NCBI RefSeq assembly: GCF_934636665.1
Contig: NZ_CAKUAT010000014.1
Coordinates: 6,971 to 70,970 of the forward strand
Length of the DNA stretch: 64,000 nucleotides
Direction: 5' to 3'
Source of the DNA: an uncultured Senegalimassilia sp.
GTDB taxonomy: Bacteria; Actinomycetota; Coriobacteriia; Coriobacteriales; Eggerthellaceae
Below are positions 54,436-63,761 of the stretch, in pieces (within the stretch, counting starts at the first letter, position 1; each line of letters begins with the position of its first letter). The position numbers and the translations under genes are program-made. The notes beneath the pieces were generated by a model. It worked only from the letters and a program-made list of their open reading frames with translations. It did not search any database and was not told where the DNA came from.

Positions 54436-54485
54436 TCTGGTCATATAAAAAGAAATAGTTTTGGGGATACTACCATAACCAGATG
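54431..54485. promoter_or_regulatory. Candidate PdxR operator
   Basis: CATCTGGTCAT (54434-54444) and ATAACCAGATG (54475-54485) form an 11-bp inverted repeat with one mismatch. A GATACT -10-like box for pdxS lies between them at 54466-54471. GAACATCTG recurs at 54390 (inside the pdxR start) and 54431. PdxR-type regulators bind paired sites in the divergent pdxR-pdxS region. Confidence 0.6.
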
Positions 54486-54530
54486 AAGCGTAACCTTCGG
54501 GCATTCACATTCTTAGAGAAGGAGTAGGAA

Positions 54531-55421
54531 ATGACCGAGCCTCAAACCGCCGAAGAGCGCGTTGCGCTGAATCGCCAGCTTGCCCAGATGCTGAAGGGCG
54601 GCGTCATCATGGACGTCACCACGCCCGAGCAGGCGCACATCGCCGAGCAGGCGGGCGCTTGCGCCGTCATGGCACTCGAGCGCATCCCCGCCGACATCCG
54701 CGCCGCCGGCGGCGTGTCCCGCATGAGCGACCCGAAGATGATCAAGGGCATCCAGGAGGCTGTGTCCATCCCGGTTATGGCCAAGTGCCGCATCGGCCAC
54801 TTCGTGGAGGCCCAGGTGCTGCAGGCTATCGACATCGACTACATCGACGAGTCCGAGGTGCTGTCCCCGGCCGACGATACGTACCACATCGATAAGACCC
54901 AGTTCAACGTGCCGTTCGTTTGCGGCGCTCGCGACCTGGGCGAGGCGCTGCGCCGCATTGCCGAGGGTGCCACGATGATCCGCACCAAGGGCGAGCCCGG
55001 CACGGGCGATGTGGTGCAGGCCGTGCGCCACATGCGCATGATGAACGCCGAGATTCGCCGCATCCAGAACCTGCGCGCCGACGAGCTGTTCGAAGCCGCC
55101 AAGCAGCTGCAGGTGCCCGTTGAACTGGTGAAATACGTGCACGAGAACGGTAAGCTGCCCGTCGTGAACTTCGCTGCCGGCGGTGTGGCCACTCCGGCCG
55201 ACGCTGCGCTCATGATGCAGCTGGGCGCCGAGGGCGTGTTCGTGGGCTCCGGCATCTTCAAGTCTGGCAACCCCGAGAAGCGCGCGCAGGCCATCGTGAA
55301 GGCCGTGGCGAACTACACCGACGCCAAGCTCATCGCCGAGCTGTCCGAGGACCTGGGCGAGGCCATGGTCGGCATCAACGAGAGCGAGATTGCCCTCCTC
55401 ATGGCAGAGCGCGGCAAATAA
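54531..55421 (+). CDS. pdxS: Pyridoxal 5'-phosphate synthase subunit PdxS
   Basis: 296 aa. It is highly conserved: [38 protein letters not shown], catalytic Lys85 ([10 protein letters not shown]) and Lys153 ([11 protein letters not shown]), and [12 protein letters not shown] near the end. With PdxT it makes PLP from ribose 5-phosphate, glyceraldehyde 3-phosphate and glutamine-derived ammonia. GAAGGAGTAGGAA precedes the ATG. Its stop overlaps the pdxT start by 1 nt. Confidence 0.98.
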   Translation: MTEPQTAEERVALNRQLAQMLKGGVIMDVTTPEQAHIAEQAGACAVMALERIPADIRAAGGVSRMSDPKMIKGIQEAVSIPVMAKCRIGHFVEAQVLQAIDIDYIDESEVLSPADDTYHIDKTQFNVPFVCGARDLGEALRRIAEGATMIRTKGEPGTGDVVQAVRHMRMMNAEIRRIQNLRADELFEAAKQLQVPVELVKYVHENGKLPVVNFAAGGVATPADAALMMQLGAEGVFVGSGIFKSGNPEKRAQAIVKAVANYTDAKLIAELSEDLGEAMVGINESEIALLMAERGK

Positions 55422-56056
55422 TGAAAAAAATCGCTGTTTTGGCTGTTCAGGGGGCGTTTATTGAGCATGAGCGCGCGCTGGCGAAGCTGGGGTGCGAATG
55501 CGTCGAGCTTCGTCAGGGTCCCGATGTCGAACAGCCTTACGATGCCCTGGTGCTGCCCGGAGGCGAGAGCACGGCGCAGGCGAAGATGCTGCGCGAACTG
55601 GGCATGCTCGACACGTTGAAGTCTCGCGTGGCCGCCGGCCTGCCGGTTTTGGGCACGTGCGCGGGCCTGATTCTCCTGGCGCAAAACGTCGAAGAAGGCG
55701 TTCCCGCCGCCGGCGATCCGAACGGCCCCGTTGCCGCGGGCGCGACCGCGCCGGGCGCCATCGGAACGCTGCCGGTGACGGTTCGCCGCAACGCGTACGG
55801 CCGCCAACTGGGAAGCTTCCGCACCGTTGCTCCCTGCGCCGGCTTGCCTGGCGTGCCGGATGGCGAAACCGCCGACATCCCGATGACGTTCATCCGCGCT
55901 CCGTTCATTAAAGCGGTATCTGAAGATGTCAAGGTGCTTGCTACTGTGGACGAGCGCATCGTCGCCGTTCGCTACGAAAATCAGCTAGGCGTGTCGTTCC
56001 ATCCGGAATTGGATGATGAACTGCGCATCCACGAACTGCTCGTCAGCCTGATCTAG
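55421..56056 (+). CDS. pdxT: PLP synthase glutaminase subunit PdxT
   Basis: 211 aa. Class I glutamine amidotransferase with catalytic triad Cys80 (VLGTCAGLIL), His194 and Glu196 (SFHPELDDE), and PGGESTA. It supplies ammonia to PdxS. Compared with ordinary PdxT there is a small Gly/Ala/Pro-rich loop (GPVAAGATAPGAIG) around residue 110. The stop abuts the stop of the convergent surface-protein gene with no gap. Confidence 0.96.
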   Translation: MKKIAVLAVQGAFIEHERALAKLGCECVELRQGPDVEQPYDALVLPGGESTAQAKMLRELGMLDTLKSRVAAGLPVLGTCAGLILLAQNVEEGVPAAGDPNGPVAAGATAPGAIGTLPVTVRRNAYGRQLGSFRTVAPCAGLPGVPDGETADIPMTFIRAPFIKAVSEDVKVLATVDERIVAVRYENQLGVSFHPELDDELRIHELLVSLI

Positions 56057-58681
56057 CTATTTGCGGCGCCTCCTTCGCTGGTAGCGTCCGCCTTGGGCCT
56101 GGTTGCCGCCCTTTATGCGTGCGGCAACCAGGGCAAGCGCGGCTAACGCGGCGGCGCCAAGAAGCTGCGTCGTCGGCAGCGCTGTCCGATCTCCGGTTTC
56201 CGCCAATTTGCCCGCAGCTTCTTTGGGCGTTTTGCCCTCTTTTGGCTCTTCGGCATCCTTTTCCAGTCCGTCATCGCCCTCCTTCTCAGTGAGGCGATTC
56301 GTCACCGTTCTCGAAATGATTGATGGTTCCGAGGGGCCATGGTCGATCTCGAATGTCTCGCTGACCAGGTCGTATCCTTCATTCGTATCGCATGGCAGCT
56401 CTTCTAGCAGGTATCGCCCGTAGGGCAGCGCCGCAAGGTCGTCGTTCGGTGCAGCGGCATTGCCGTCGCTGCCGCGACCGAACCATATGCCCGCCGTCGG
56501 GTCCATGTCGCTTGCGGTTACGCGTTCCGCCTCCAGCAGGTGATCGTTGCCGTTGGTGCTTCCCGCGTGCCTGGCATGGCGACTCTCGGTGGATGCCCAC
56601 CCGTTCTCGTCGCACGCCAACACGTGTTTCTCGCCGGTGGCAAGGTTGGTGAGGGAAAACGCCACCTGCAAAGGCTTGTTATCGGCTTCCCTGACCTTGA
56701 ATAGCTCTAAATCGTTTCGAATCACCTGGTTGGAGAACGAAAGCGGGTTCTCGTTCGCATCTGCTTCGGCGAGCTCTCCTGCTGCGTGTACTTCTACGGT
56801 CCTAGGGTTTCCATCCGATAAGAGGTAGCCGTTGGATGCCGCGATCTCGCGAATGGAATAGGTGCCGAACGGCAGGGCATCGGTTCCGGTTTGCGCTCGG
56901 TGCTCCCTGCGCTCTTCATCCCATTGCGTCTCGATTATGCCGACAACCTGCCCGGGAGCGCTCCATTCCCCGTTAACGTTCACGCTATTGGGCGAAGCAT
57001 TGACGATTTCGAAAAGCACGCCATCAAGGGTGGGCGCCCATGCAAGCTCTTCGTTGCCGCCCATTGCCGCGGCGCTATGCAGCTCGGCATCCGTTTTCGA
57101 CACGGCTATCCCGCCGCGGAGAACATTCTCGTGCACGACAACGCTCTGATCGGCGCTTTCTCCCGAAGTGAAGGAGACGGCGCAGTCGTGTTCTCCTTCT
57201 CCCGTGGCCGCTACCGTGACGACGGCGGTTCCCGGATGCTTCTCATAACCCTGCGGTGCTTTCGTTTCCTCGATGGTATAGACGCCTATGGGAAGCGCGC
57301 AAAACCCCATGGAATCGCAGGGAAGCTCGTCGCCGCCTACGTGGTAACGCTCCATGCTCGTTGCATCGGATAGGTGCACCTCGCCAAGCTCATCAGTGCG
57401 AAATTCCCAGGTGAACAGGGGATTTGTTGCAACGTTGCCATCGCCTTCGCTTGGGGGCGATTCCAATTGCGCGAAATATCGCACGGTGAACACCGCTCCT
57501 GCCAGGCTTGCGTCTCCCTGCGGTGCAGCGGATCGGCTGTCCGCGTCAAGCTTTCGCAACAGCACGTCGAGCCTTGCCGTTTGAGGCGTGTTCTCGACTT
57601 TCCCGCCGTTCACCTGGGCCGTTTGGCGGTCCTTGACCTCCACGGGGTAGACGTTGGGGCTTGCCGCCATATGCAAGGGGGCTTGCAGCTCGCGAACCCA
57701 GTAGGTGCCCGTAGGCATCGAGTCGGCCTTCGCCCGCCCCTGCGCATCGCACGCAATGGTGCGTGCCAGGTCGCTGCAGGACTCATCGCGGAAGATGCCG
57801 AACTTCGCTCCCTCCAGGGAATACAAGGGGTTTCCCTCGGTTATGCGCGGTTGGGAGGAGGCCTTCGTCAGCTCAAGCGACCCCTGGGCCGTATAGGTGA
57901 ACGACGCCACGCACTGGGTGGCGTTGCCGGTGGAGATTTGGAAGGCCGAGAACGCTGCGGGGACTTCGGCCGTCCTTTCGGCTATGCGGCGGCCGGTCGC
58001 CGCGGCGTTTATGAGCGCGCCGTGAGAGTCGAACCCGATGACCTGGTGTTGCGCCCAAGACCGGAAGGACTCGCTGCATCCGTACAACGCCGAGGCGCTG
58101 CTGGACGAGTACGTGTCCGAAAGCAGGATATGCGTGAGCGCGGCGTAGCGAGCCTCGGTCATTTCCCCGCCATCGTACCAGGTGGAAGGCCATAGCGTCT
58201 TGTCGAACCCGGGGCTGCCGTACCCGAACCACAGGTCCGCGGCGGCTTCGGCGCTTCTGCCGCTCGGGGCGTTGATAGGGGCTTTCGCGTACGGTCCCGA
58301 CCGAGGGGTGGCAAGCATGGGCGTGGCGCAATATGCGGCGTTTCCGTCGACGCTCATCCATGTGGTGTTGTAGCCGGCGTAGTCGATCCGGGCACCTACC
58401 AGCAAATGCCCGACCTCGCTTTCGGCGAAGGCGGGAATCGGCGGCGATCCGGCGGCGATTCCGCATGCGAGCAAGACGGCGATCAGGACGAATCGGAGCA
58501 TCGATACGATGCGGCGATGTTGCGGCGCATGCGGATGGGGGATTGATTGCTCGTTGGGGCGCTGCGGCTGTCGTGCTTCCTGGCTATTTGACGGTATCCG
58601 GATTCGCGATTGTGACAGCGTCCTGCCGTAATCGTTTTCATGAAGTGTTCTCGAAATGCAAGCTGCAAAGCCCGTTCCCAT
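56057..58681 (-). CDS. Sortase-anchored surface protein with SpaA/Cna-type domains
   Basis: 874 aa. A signal helix (MLRFVLIAVLLACGIAAGS) starts at residue 61 after a basic 60-aa leader. The mature start contains GNAAYCATPML and later FGYG, like thioester or Cys-based adhesin heads. Several SpaA/Cna_B-like pilin domains follow, with strands such as GTYWVRELQAP, GVYTIEETKAPQGY, GTYSIREIAASNGYLL and GRYLLEELP. The sorting region is KLAETGDRTALP, a helix and RRRRRK (LAETG variant). AAGGAGG sits 4 nt before the ATG at 58681, which supports the long leader; ATG 58501 is the alternative. Likely pilus-type adhesin. Confidence 0.88.
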   Translation of the reverse strand: MGTGFAACISRTLHENDYGRTLSQSRIRIPSNSQEARQPQRPNEQSIPHPHAPQHRRIVSMLRFVLIAVLLACGIAAGSPPIPAFAESEVGHLLVGARIDYAGYNTTWMSVDGNAAYCATPMLATPRSGPYAKAPINAPSGRSAEAAADLWFGYGSPGFDKTLWPSTWYDGGEMTEARYAALTHILLSDTYSSSSASALYGCSESFRSWAQHQVIGFDSHGALINAAATGRRIAERTAEVPAAFSAFQISTGNATQCVASFTYTAQGSLELTKASSQPRITEGNPLYSLEGAKFGIFRDESCSDLARTIACDAQGRAKADSMPTGTYWVRELQAPLHMAASPNVYPVEVKDRQTAQVNGGKVENTPQTARLDVLLRKLDADSRSAAPQGDASLAGAVFTVRYFAQLESPPSEGDGNVATNPLFTWEFRTDELGEVHLSDATSMERYHVGGDELPCDSMGFCALPIGVYTIEETKAPQGYEKHPGTAVVTVAATGEGEHDCAVSFTSGESADQSVVVHENVLRGGIAVSKTDAELHSAAAMGGNEELAWAPTLDGVLFEIVNASPNSVNVNGEWSAPGQVVGIIETQWDEERREHRAQTGTDALPFGTYSIREIAASNGYLLSDGNPRTVEVHAAGELAEADANENPLSFSNQVIRNDLELFKVREADNKPLQVAFSLTNLATGEKHVLACDENGWASTESRHARHAGSTNGNDHLLEAERVTASDMDPTAGIWFGRGSDGNAAAPNDDLAALPYGRYLLEELPCDTNEGYDLVSETFEIDHGPSEPSIISRTVTNRLTEKEGDDGLEKDAEEPKEGKTPKEAAGKLAETGDRTALPTTQLLGAAALAALALVAARIKGGNQAQGGRYQRRRRRK

Positions 58682-59378
58682 GGCGCCTCCTTGGTTCGCT
58701 AGGTGTTTAACGAACCAGCATACCGACGCGAACTTGCAGAACCCTTGTCGGGAGCGCCATGCGTTGTCGTCGAAACCTTGCGCCGTAGTCGGCCTTGATT
58801 CCGGCTCAAACCCGCAGCATGGTTGATGAAGCCTTGCGGATCCGCATCAGCGCCCCCCCCGATGCGGCGCGATGGGATTACGATCGTTTGCTTTCGCCGA
58901 TTCCTGCGCATCTATGCATGGGGCGTTTCGCGAGGCAGGGAGCACGAATAGAAAGGCCTTGCCGATGTCGTGAATATCGGCAAGGCCTTTCGCTGCGCGC
59001 TCGGTTACGCGATATGGGCGAGACTGCTTACGGTCTGTGCATCGTCCCAGCTCAGATGCTAGAACTCGCCATAGAAGGAGCAATCATCGCGCCCTCTTTC
59101 CTTCGTGTGGTACGCAAGTGGCGTTCAAGGTTCAAACCATTCATATCATCTATCGATGAACTCATATAACCCTATTAGGTTATATAGATGCACCCCTCTA
59201 ATCCATTCGCAATAACTAACCTAATCCCTTCACGCACTTTTCATAAATGGTACAGCAAGCCGATTGAGGGTTATCCCTTGCGGCTCGTAAAGTGACAGCC
59301 ATCGAATCCCAAGTGAGGGGGTTCAAACCAATAGCGAATCGTCGAAAGACGAACGGCAAGAAAGAAGGAGTGAGGGTT
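58682..59378. promoter_or_regulatory. Control region ahead of the agmatine cluster
   Basis: A strong 16-bp hairpin GAAAGGCCTTGCCGAT (58951-58966) pairs with 58976-58991 across a 9-nt loop, with no gene next to it. An 8-bp palindrome ATATAACC-N6-GGTTATAT lies at 59164-59185 in an AT-rich stretch and is a candidate operator. The ORFs here (for example 58795-59169) overlap the hairpin and look random. Confidence 0.55.
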
Positions 59379-60470
59379 ATGAAGCACGAGCATTACATGG
59401 ACATGAACCGTCTGAGCGACTGGAGCGTGGACCAAATCAACGAACTGCTTGATGTTTGCCTGCTGCTGAAGGAGATGGAGGAGAAGGGTGTGCGTCTGCC
59501 CCTGCTCAAGGACGTCTCCCTTGCTATGATGTTCGACCAGCAGTCAACCCGTACCCGCGTAAGCTTCGAGACGGCCATGACCCAGTTCGGCGGCCATGCA
59601 ATGTTCCTCGATGGCAGCTCTCTGCATGCTGGCTCTGGTCAGGAGGATATCGCGGAGACTGCGGCCATTATCTCTTCCATGGCCGATGCCATCATGATTC
59701 GCAGCCTGTCCCAGCGCGTTATCGATGAGGTTGTTGCCAACTCCACTGTGCCGGTTATCAGCGGCATGTCCTGCGCCGAGTTCCAGTCTGATGGCTTTGG
59801 TAGCCAGGAGCAGCATCATCCCACGCAGGTCATTGCTGACCTTATCACGATGATTGAGCGCAAGCCGAAGGGCAAGAAGCTGTCTGATTGCACCTTCATG
59901 TGGCTGGGTGATGGCGCCGACGGTTTCGATTGCGTGTTCATGGATCATCTCTCCCTGTTCCCGCGCTTGGGCATTCGCGTGATCTGCGCTGCTCCCAAGA
60001 AGTTCTGGCCCTCCGATGAGCTGCTGGCCAAGTGCCGCGCTCAGGCTGCCGAGGACGGCAACGGCGAGATCATCTGCACCGAGGATCCCTATGAGTACGC
60101 TCCCGAAACCGATTTCTTCTACACCGGTGTCGTGAACTACCACAAGATGGGTGTTTGCGAGAAGGAAGCCTTCGAGGTCTTCTATCCGAAGTACCAGATC
60201 AACGAAGAGCTCATGGCTCGTGCTCCGAAGTCCGCTTGGGTTATGCACTACCTGCCCGGTAACCGTAACTGGGAGATGACTGACGCAGTGTGGGACGGCC
60301 CGCAGTCTGCTCTGCTGCCCCTGGGCGAGAATCGTCTGTACGCTCAGCGCGGCATTCTGGTGTACATCCTGTGGCCGCTTCGCCGCAACACCAGCGAGTA
60401 TCTGGAGAACTACTACCGCGGCAAGGTTGAGGATCTGCTGACCCCGCGCATTCACAACTACGACTTCTAA
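59379..60470 (+). CDS. ptcA: Carbamoyltransferase, probably putrescine carbamoyltransferase
   Basis: 363 aa. ATC/OTC family: carbamoyl-phosphate site STRTR (56-60) with SFETAMTQFGGHAMFL, and HHPTQVIADLIT. The usual HCLP motif of ornithine carbamoyltransferases is HYLP (His290, Cys replaced by Tyr) in MHYLPGNRNWEMTD, and the ornithine SMG-type motif is not seen, so the amine substrate differs. Next to agmatine deiminase and carbamate kinase it most likely phosphorolyses N-carbamoylputrescine to putrescine and carbamoyl phosphate. AAGGAG precedes ATG 59379. Codons use more T-endings than the neighbours upstream. Confidence 0.85.
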   Translation: MKHEHYMDMNRLSDWSVDQINELLDVCLLLKEMEEKGVRLPLLKDVSLAMMFDQQSTRTRVSFETAMTQFGGHAMFLDGSSLHAGSGQEDIAETAAIISSMADAIMIRSLSQRVIDEVVANSTVPVISGMSCAEFQSDGFGSQEQHHPTQVIADLITMIERKPKGKKLSDCTFMWLGDGADGFDCVFMDHLSLFPRLGIRVICAAPKKFWPSDELLAKCRAQAAEDGNGEIICTEDPYEYAPETDFFYTGVVNYHKMGVCEKEAFEVFYPKYQINEELMARAPKSAWVMHYLPGNRNWEMTDAVWDGPQSALLPLGENRLYAQRGILVYILWPLRRNTSEYLENYYRGKVEDLLTPRIHNYDF

Positions 60471-60486
60471 GGAATCAGTTTTGTCG

Positions 60487-60578
60487 TTCGGTTGGCGCTA
60501 GCCCAGTTCTCGTCAACCGAACAAGAACAATCATTTTTCGCAAAGGGCTGCATGGTCGGCAGCGATCATGCAGCCCTT
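60487..60578 (+). other. Two hairpins in the ptcA-aguA gap
   Basis: TTCGGTTG (60487-60494) pairs with CAACCGAA (60514-60521). AAGGGCTGCATG (60543-60554) pairs with CATGCAGCCCTT (60567-60578) around a 12-nt loop. They lie before the aguA ribosome site and could set relative mRNA levels or processing. Confidence 0.55.
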
Positions 60579-60600
60579 CGTACTCATTGGAGGTACTGAA

Positions 60601-61797
60601 ATGCGTCAGATTACCGAATCCGAATCCACTCCTAAAGCCGATGGCTTCTACATGCCGGCCGAGTTTGCCCCGCAAGATCGCGTGTTCATGGGCTGGCCGA
60701 ACCGTCCTGATACGTTTGCCTTTGGTGCCGTGCCCGCTCAGCGCACCTATGCCGGCATCGCAAACGCCATTTCCGAGTTCACTCCCGTTGTGATGTGCTG
60801 CAACGAGGCCGATTACGACAACTGCAAGGCTGTGTTCAAGGATAACGAGCGCGTGACGGTTATGGAAATGAGCATCAACGATGCTTGGTTCCGCGATACC
60901 GGCGCTACGTTCTTGGTGAACGGCAAGGGCGACAAGGCTGCTACTGACTGGCACTTCAATGCATACGGCGGCTTGGTAGACGGCCTGTACTTCCCTTGGG
61001 ACAAGGACGCCAAAATCGCGCGTAAAATGGCCGACTATGTGGGGGTTCGCACGTATCGTCCCGACCACGTGATTCTTGAGGGCGGCTCCATTACCGTTGA
61101 TGGTGAAGGCACCCTTATCGTTACGGACTCGTGCCTGCTTTCCGGGGGTCGTACCGCCTCTGTGCTGGTTGCCGATGAGCCCGATGCAGGTGATTGGCCG
61201 CTGTACCCGCGTAAGTACGAGCCTTTCAGCGAGGAACTGCGTGCTTATATGACCAAAGAACTCGAAGAGTACCTGGGCGTTGAGAAGGTTATTTGGGTTA
61301 AGGAAGGCATCGATCCCGAGGTTACCAACGGTCATATCGACGACTGCGCGACCTTTATCGCCCCTGGCGTTGTGGCCTGCATTTGGACCGATGATCCGGA
61401 CTATCCGTTCTATCGTCAGTGCCATGAAATCTACGACACTTTGGTTAACGCTACCGATGCTAAGGGTCGCAAACTGAAGGTCTACAAGCTTCCTATGCCC
61501 GAGAAGCCTTGCTTCATGTCCGATGAGGAAGCGAATTCCATCGATCTGGTGAACCCGCGTACCGCGCAGGACGAGCCGCAGATTGCTTCCTACATGAATT
61601 ACCTGGTAACCAATCATGGTTGCATCGTCCCGCAGTACGGCGACGTTAATGACGCTCTTGCCGTGGAAACCTTGCAGAAGATTTACGACGAGACGTGGGG
61701 CGAAGGCGTGTTCAAGTGCGTTGGTGTTGACTCTCGCCAGGTTGTGTACGGCGGCGGCAACATCCACTGCATCACGCAGCAGGAGCCCTCTGCTTAA
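60601..61797 (+). CDS. aguA: Agmatine deiminase
   Basis: 398 aa. Guanidine-modifying fold: MGWPNRPDTF, the DTGATFLVN and FNAYGG loops, NGHIDDCATF (catalytic His), DDPDYPF, and the catalytic Cys390 in GGGNIHCITQQ at the very end, the agmatine deiminase hallmark. It converts agmatine to N-carbamoylputrescine and ammonia. GGAGGT lies 6 nt before ATG 60601. It follows ptcA after a two-hairpin gap and is followed by a terminator. Confidence 0.96.
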   Translation: MRQITESESTPKADGFYMPAEFAPQDRVFMGWPNRPDTFAFGAVPAQRTYAGIANAISEFTPVVMCCNEADYDNCKAVFKDNERVTVMEMSINDAWFRDTGATFLVNGKGDKAATDWHFNAYGGLVDGLYFPWDKDAKIARKMADYVGVRTYRPDHVILEGGSITVDGEGTLIVTDSCLLSGGRTASVLVADEPDAGDWPLYPRKYEPFSEELRAYMTKELEEYLGVEKVIWVKEGIDPEVTNGHIDDCATFIAPGVVACIWTDDPDYPFYRQCHEIYDTLVNATDAKGRKLKVYKLPMPEKPCFMSDEEANSIDLVNPRTAQDEPQIASYMNYLVTNHGCIVPQYGDVNDALAVETLQKIYDETWGEGVFKCVGVDSRQVVYGGGNIHCITQQEPSA

Positions 61798-61884
61798 AGC
61801 TTGGAAACACTTTCAAATAGGCATCTGACCCATAAATTCATGATTCGCATTAATTGCTAACGGGGTGAGTGGGTTCTGAATACG

Positions 61885-61928
61885 GAGGGCGTAGGTTTTA
61901 GCTAGAGGTAAGACTTACGCCCTCTTTT
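61885..61928 (+). terminator. Terminator after aguA
   Basis: GAGGGCGTA (61885-61893) pairs with TACGCCCTC (61916-61924), then TTTT. Its presence inside the cluster suggests partial read-through or a second promoter for the transporter genes in the rest of 61798-62055. Confidence 0.75.
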
Positions 61929-62055
61929 GGATTACGAAGCGCAAAAAGGGAGCCGTGCGAAAGAAACGATTCTTTTGGAAACGCCGGTGGCGGTAATGGT
62001 TGCCGCGCTCGCTTCGTAGGATGCCAACTTCGATAACAGAAGGAGGGAGTAGTCC

Positions 62056-62277
62056 ATGAGTGTCGTAGATGAAATCAGGTCCGAGCTGAGCGGGAACACG
62101 AACTTCGATGAAGCTCACGAAGGGGAACTGTTCGAGCGTATCGCGGAAATCGAAGAACAAGAACGCGAGGGAAAGCTCATTCCTGGACTGGATAAAACCG
62201 ACAACATCTTGATAGCCGCGATGTTTATCGTGCTGGGAGTGTTGCCTGTTGTCTGGTATGCGGTCATGTATTTCTAA
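62056..62277 (+). CDS. Small membrane protein paired with an NCS1 permease
   Basis: 73 aa. An acidic, charged cytoplasmic N-terminus (DEAHEGELFERIAEIEEQER) precedes one membrane helix (ILIAAMFIVLGVLPVVWYAVMYF). AAGGAGGGAG precedes the ATG. It ends 13 nt before the permease start, so the two are coupled. It resembles in layout the small partner subunits of some secondary transporters, but I recognise no family. Confidence 0.8.
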   Translation: MSVVDEIRSELSGNTNFDEAHEGELFERIAEIEEQEREGKLIPGLDKTDNILIAAMFIVLGVLPVVWYAVMYF

Positions 62278-62290
62278 GGGGAGGTGCATT

Positions 62291-63730
62291 ATGGCTGAAG
62301 CAGATGTCAACAGCGAGGCTCAAAGCGAGTCTATGCCTGTTCTAAAAAGCGAGCGTCCTTATGGTTTCAAAGATTACACGGTAGTTATCACGGGTTTTGC
62401 GTGCGCGGCATGGTGCTTTATCACCGGAGGAAGTCTGGCGTTATATGTAGACGTTCCGACAGCGCTGGTCGGCTCGATTGCCGGTAACATCGTTGCAGTA
62501 TTGCTTATGTCGCTTGCAACGCAGGTGATATCGGGCAAATACGGAGTCGATGCATACACATCGGTGCGAGGCATCCTTGGTGGCAAAGGCACGAAGGTAT
62601 TCCTGATTCTGATGTCCATATTCGTTATTGCTTGGCTGGTTATCCTCTGTATGATGGTGGCGAAAGCCGTTGGCAATATCGTGCTTGGATTTACCGGAAC
62701 GGACATCACTACCGGTGTTCCCATGTTCATTCTTTCGGTGGTTGCCGGCGCGATTTGCTGGATGGTCGCCTGGAAGGGCCCCGAGCTCTTGAAGAAGCTT
62801 AATAACTTCGTGGCTCCTATTTTCGTTATCATTTTGATCTTCCTGTTCGTAGTGGTCAGCATGAACTACGGTTGGGATACCGTTCTGTCCGCTAAGCCCT
62901 TGGCTCCGTTTGAGGACCAGTGGCTGAACTTCCTGGTAGTCTTCGAGCTCAGTATGGGCGCTGGCTTTTCTTGGTGGCCGAATATGGGTGGTGTTGCAAA
63001 GCTGTGCAAGACCACGAAGGCGGCTTTCTGGCCAAACGTTATCGGATTGGTTTTCGCCGCGACTCTGGGTACCGTTATGGGTGTTGCAGCATCTCTGCTG
63101 GTGAACAGCTCCGATCCGACTGCATGGATGATTCCGATGGGCGGTCTGGGTCTTGGCACCGCGGCTTTGCTACTGGTGATTTGCGCTGACATTACTGCAT
63201 GCTCCGTTATGCTGTACAACTTGGGCATTGGCATTAAGCAAGTGAAGACCTTTGTGAAAATCCCATGGGGCAAGTGCACCGGCTTGATTACCCTGATTGC
63301 TTTCGTCGGCATGATTTGGGCTGAGCCGCTGTACGACAATTTCTATATCATCCTGGGTATTTCCAGCATGAGCTGCGCTCCTATCGCAATGATGCAGCTG
63401 GTTGACTACTACGCGTTCAGGAAAAAGCACATTTCCATTCGTGACGCTTACAACAACGGCAAGAGCTCCAAGTACTATTTCTGGGGTGGCTTCAACTGGG
63501 TTGCAATTGGCGTCTTCGCAGCTTCGGTGGTGCTGTATCTTGCAATTTTCGATCCTTTCCTGTGCATTCCTCATGACACCTTCAGGTACTGCAACGCAAC
63601 AACCGCCGTGTGCATCTTCAGTGCGCTTGCATACTATGTGCTAGGAAAGCTGCTCCTGGTGAAGAGAGGTATCGGCGGTTTCCCGAAGCCTAATGAGAAG
63701 GCTGGCATCGAATCGAACGGCAAAGAATAG
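62291..63730 (+). CDS. NCS1-family permease (cytosine/purine/thiamine transporter type)
   Basis: 479 aa, about twelve membrane helices. NCS1 pattern: PYGFKDYTVVITGFACAAW at helix 1, VPTALVGSIAGNIVAVLLM, YGVDAYTSVRGILGGKG, and FELSMGAGFSWWPNMGGVAKL (helix 6 region). The family imports nucleobases, vitamins or related compounds. Here it lies between agmatine deiminase and carbamate kinase, where APC-type agmatine/putrescine antiporters usually sit, so agmatine or putrescine transport is plausible but untested. GGGGAGGT precedes ATG 62291. Confidence 0.9.
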   Translation: MAEADVNSEAQSESMPVLKSERPYGFKDYTVVITGFACAAWCFITGGSLALYVDVPTALVGSIAGNIVAVLLMSLATQVISGKYGVDAYTSVRGILGGKGTKVFLILMSIFVIAWLVILCMMVAKAVGNIVLGFTGTDITTGVPMFILSVVAGAICWMVAWKGPELLKKLNNFVAPIFVIILIFLFVVVSMNYGWDTVLSAKPLAPFEDQWLNFLVVFELSMGAGFSWWPNMGGVAKLCKTTKAAFWPNVIGLVFAATLGTVMGVAASLLVNSSDPTAWMIPMGGLGLGTAALLLVICADITACSVMLYNLGIGIKQVKTFVKIPWGKCTGLITLIAFVGMIWAEPLYDNFYIILGISSMSCAPIAMMQLVDYYAFRKKHISIRDAYNNGKSSKYYFWGGFNWVAIGVFAASVVLYLAIFDPFLCIPHDTFRYCNATTAVCIFSALAYYVLGKLLLVKRGIGGFPKPNEKAGIESNGKE

Positions 63731-63761
63731 TTTTCTGTAAACAAGCAAGGAGGTAAACCCT

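Noticed and set aside
58795..59169. 124-codon ORF upstream of the agmatine cluster
   Set aside because: It runs through the 16-bp hairpin, has no ribosome site and no recognisable protein pattern.
59310..59340. GGTTCAAACC resembling a tRNA T-arm upstream of ptcA
   Set aside because: No cloverleaf can be built around it; the stretch is the leader of ptcA.
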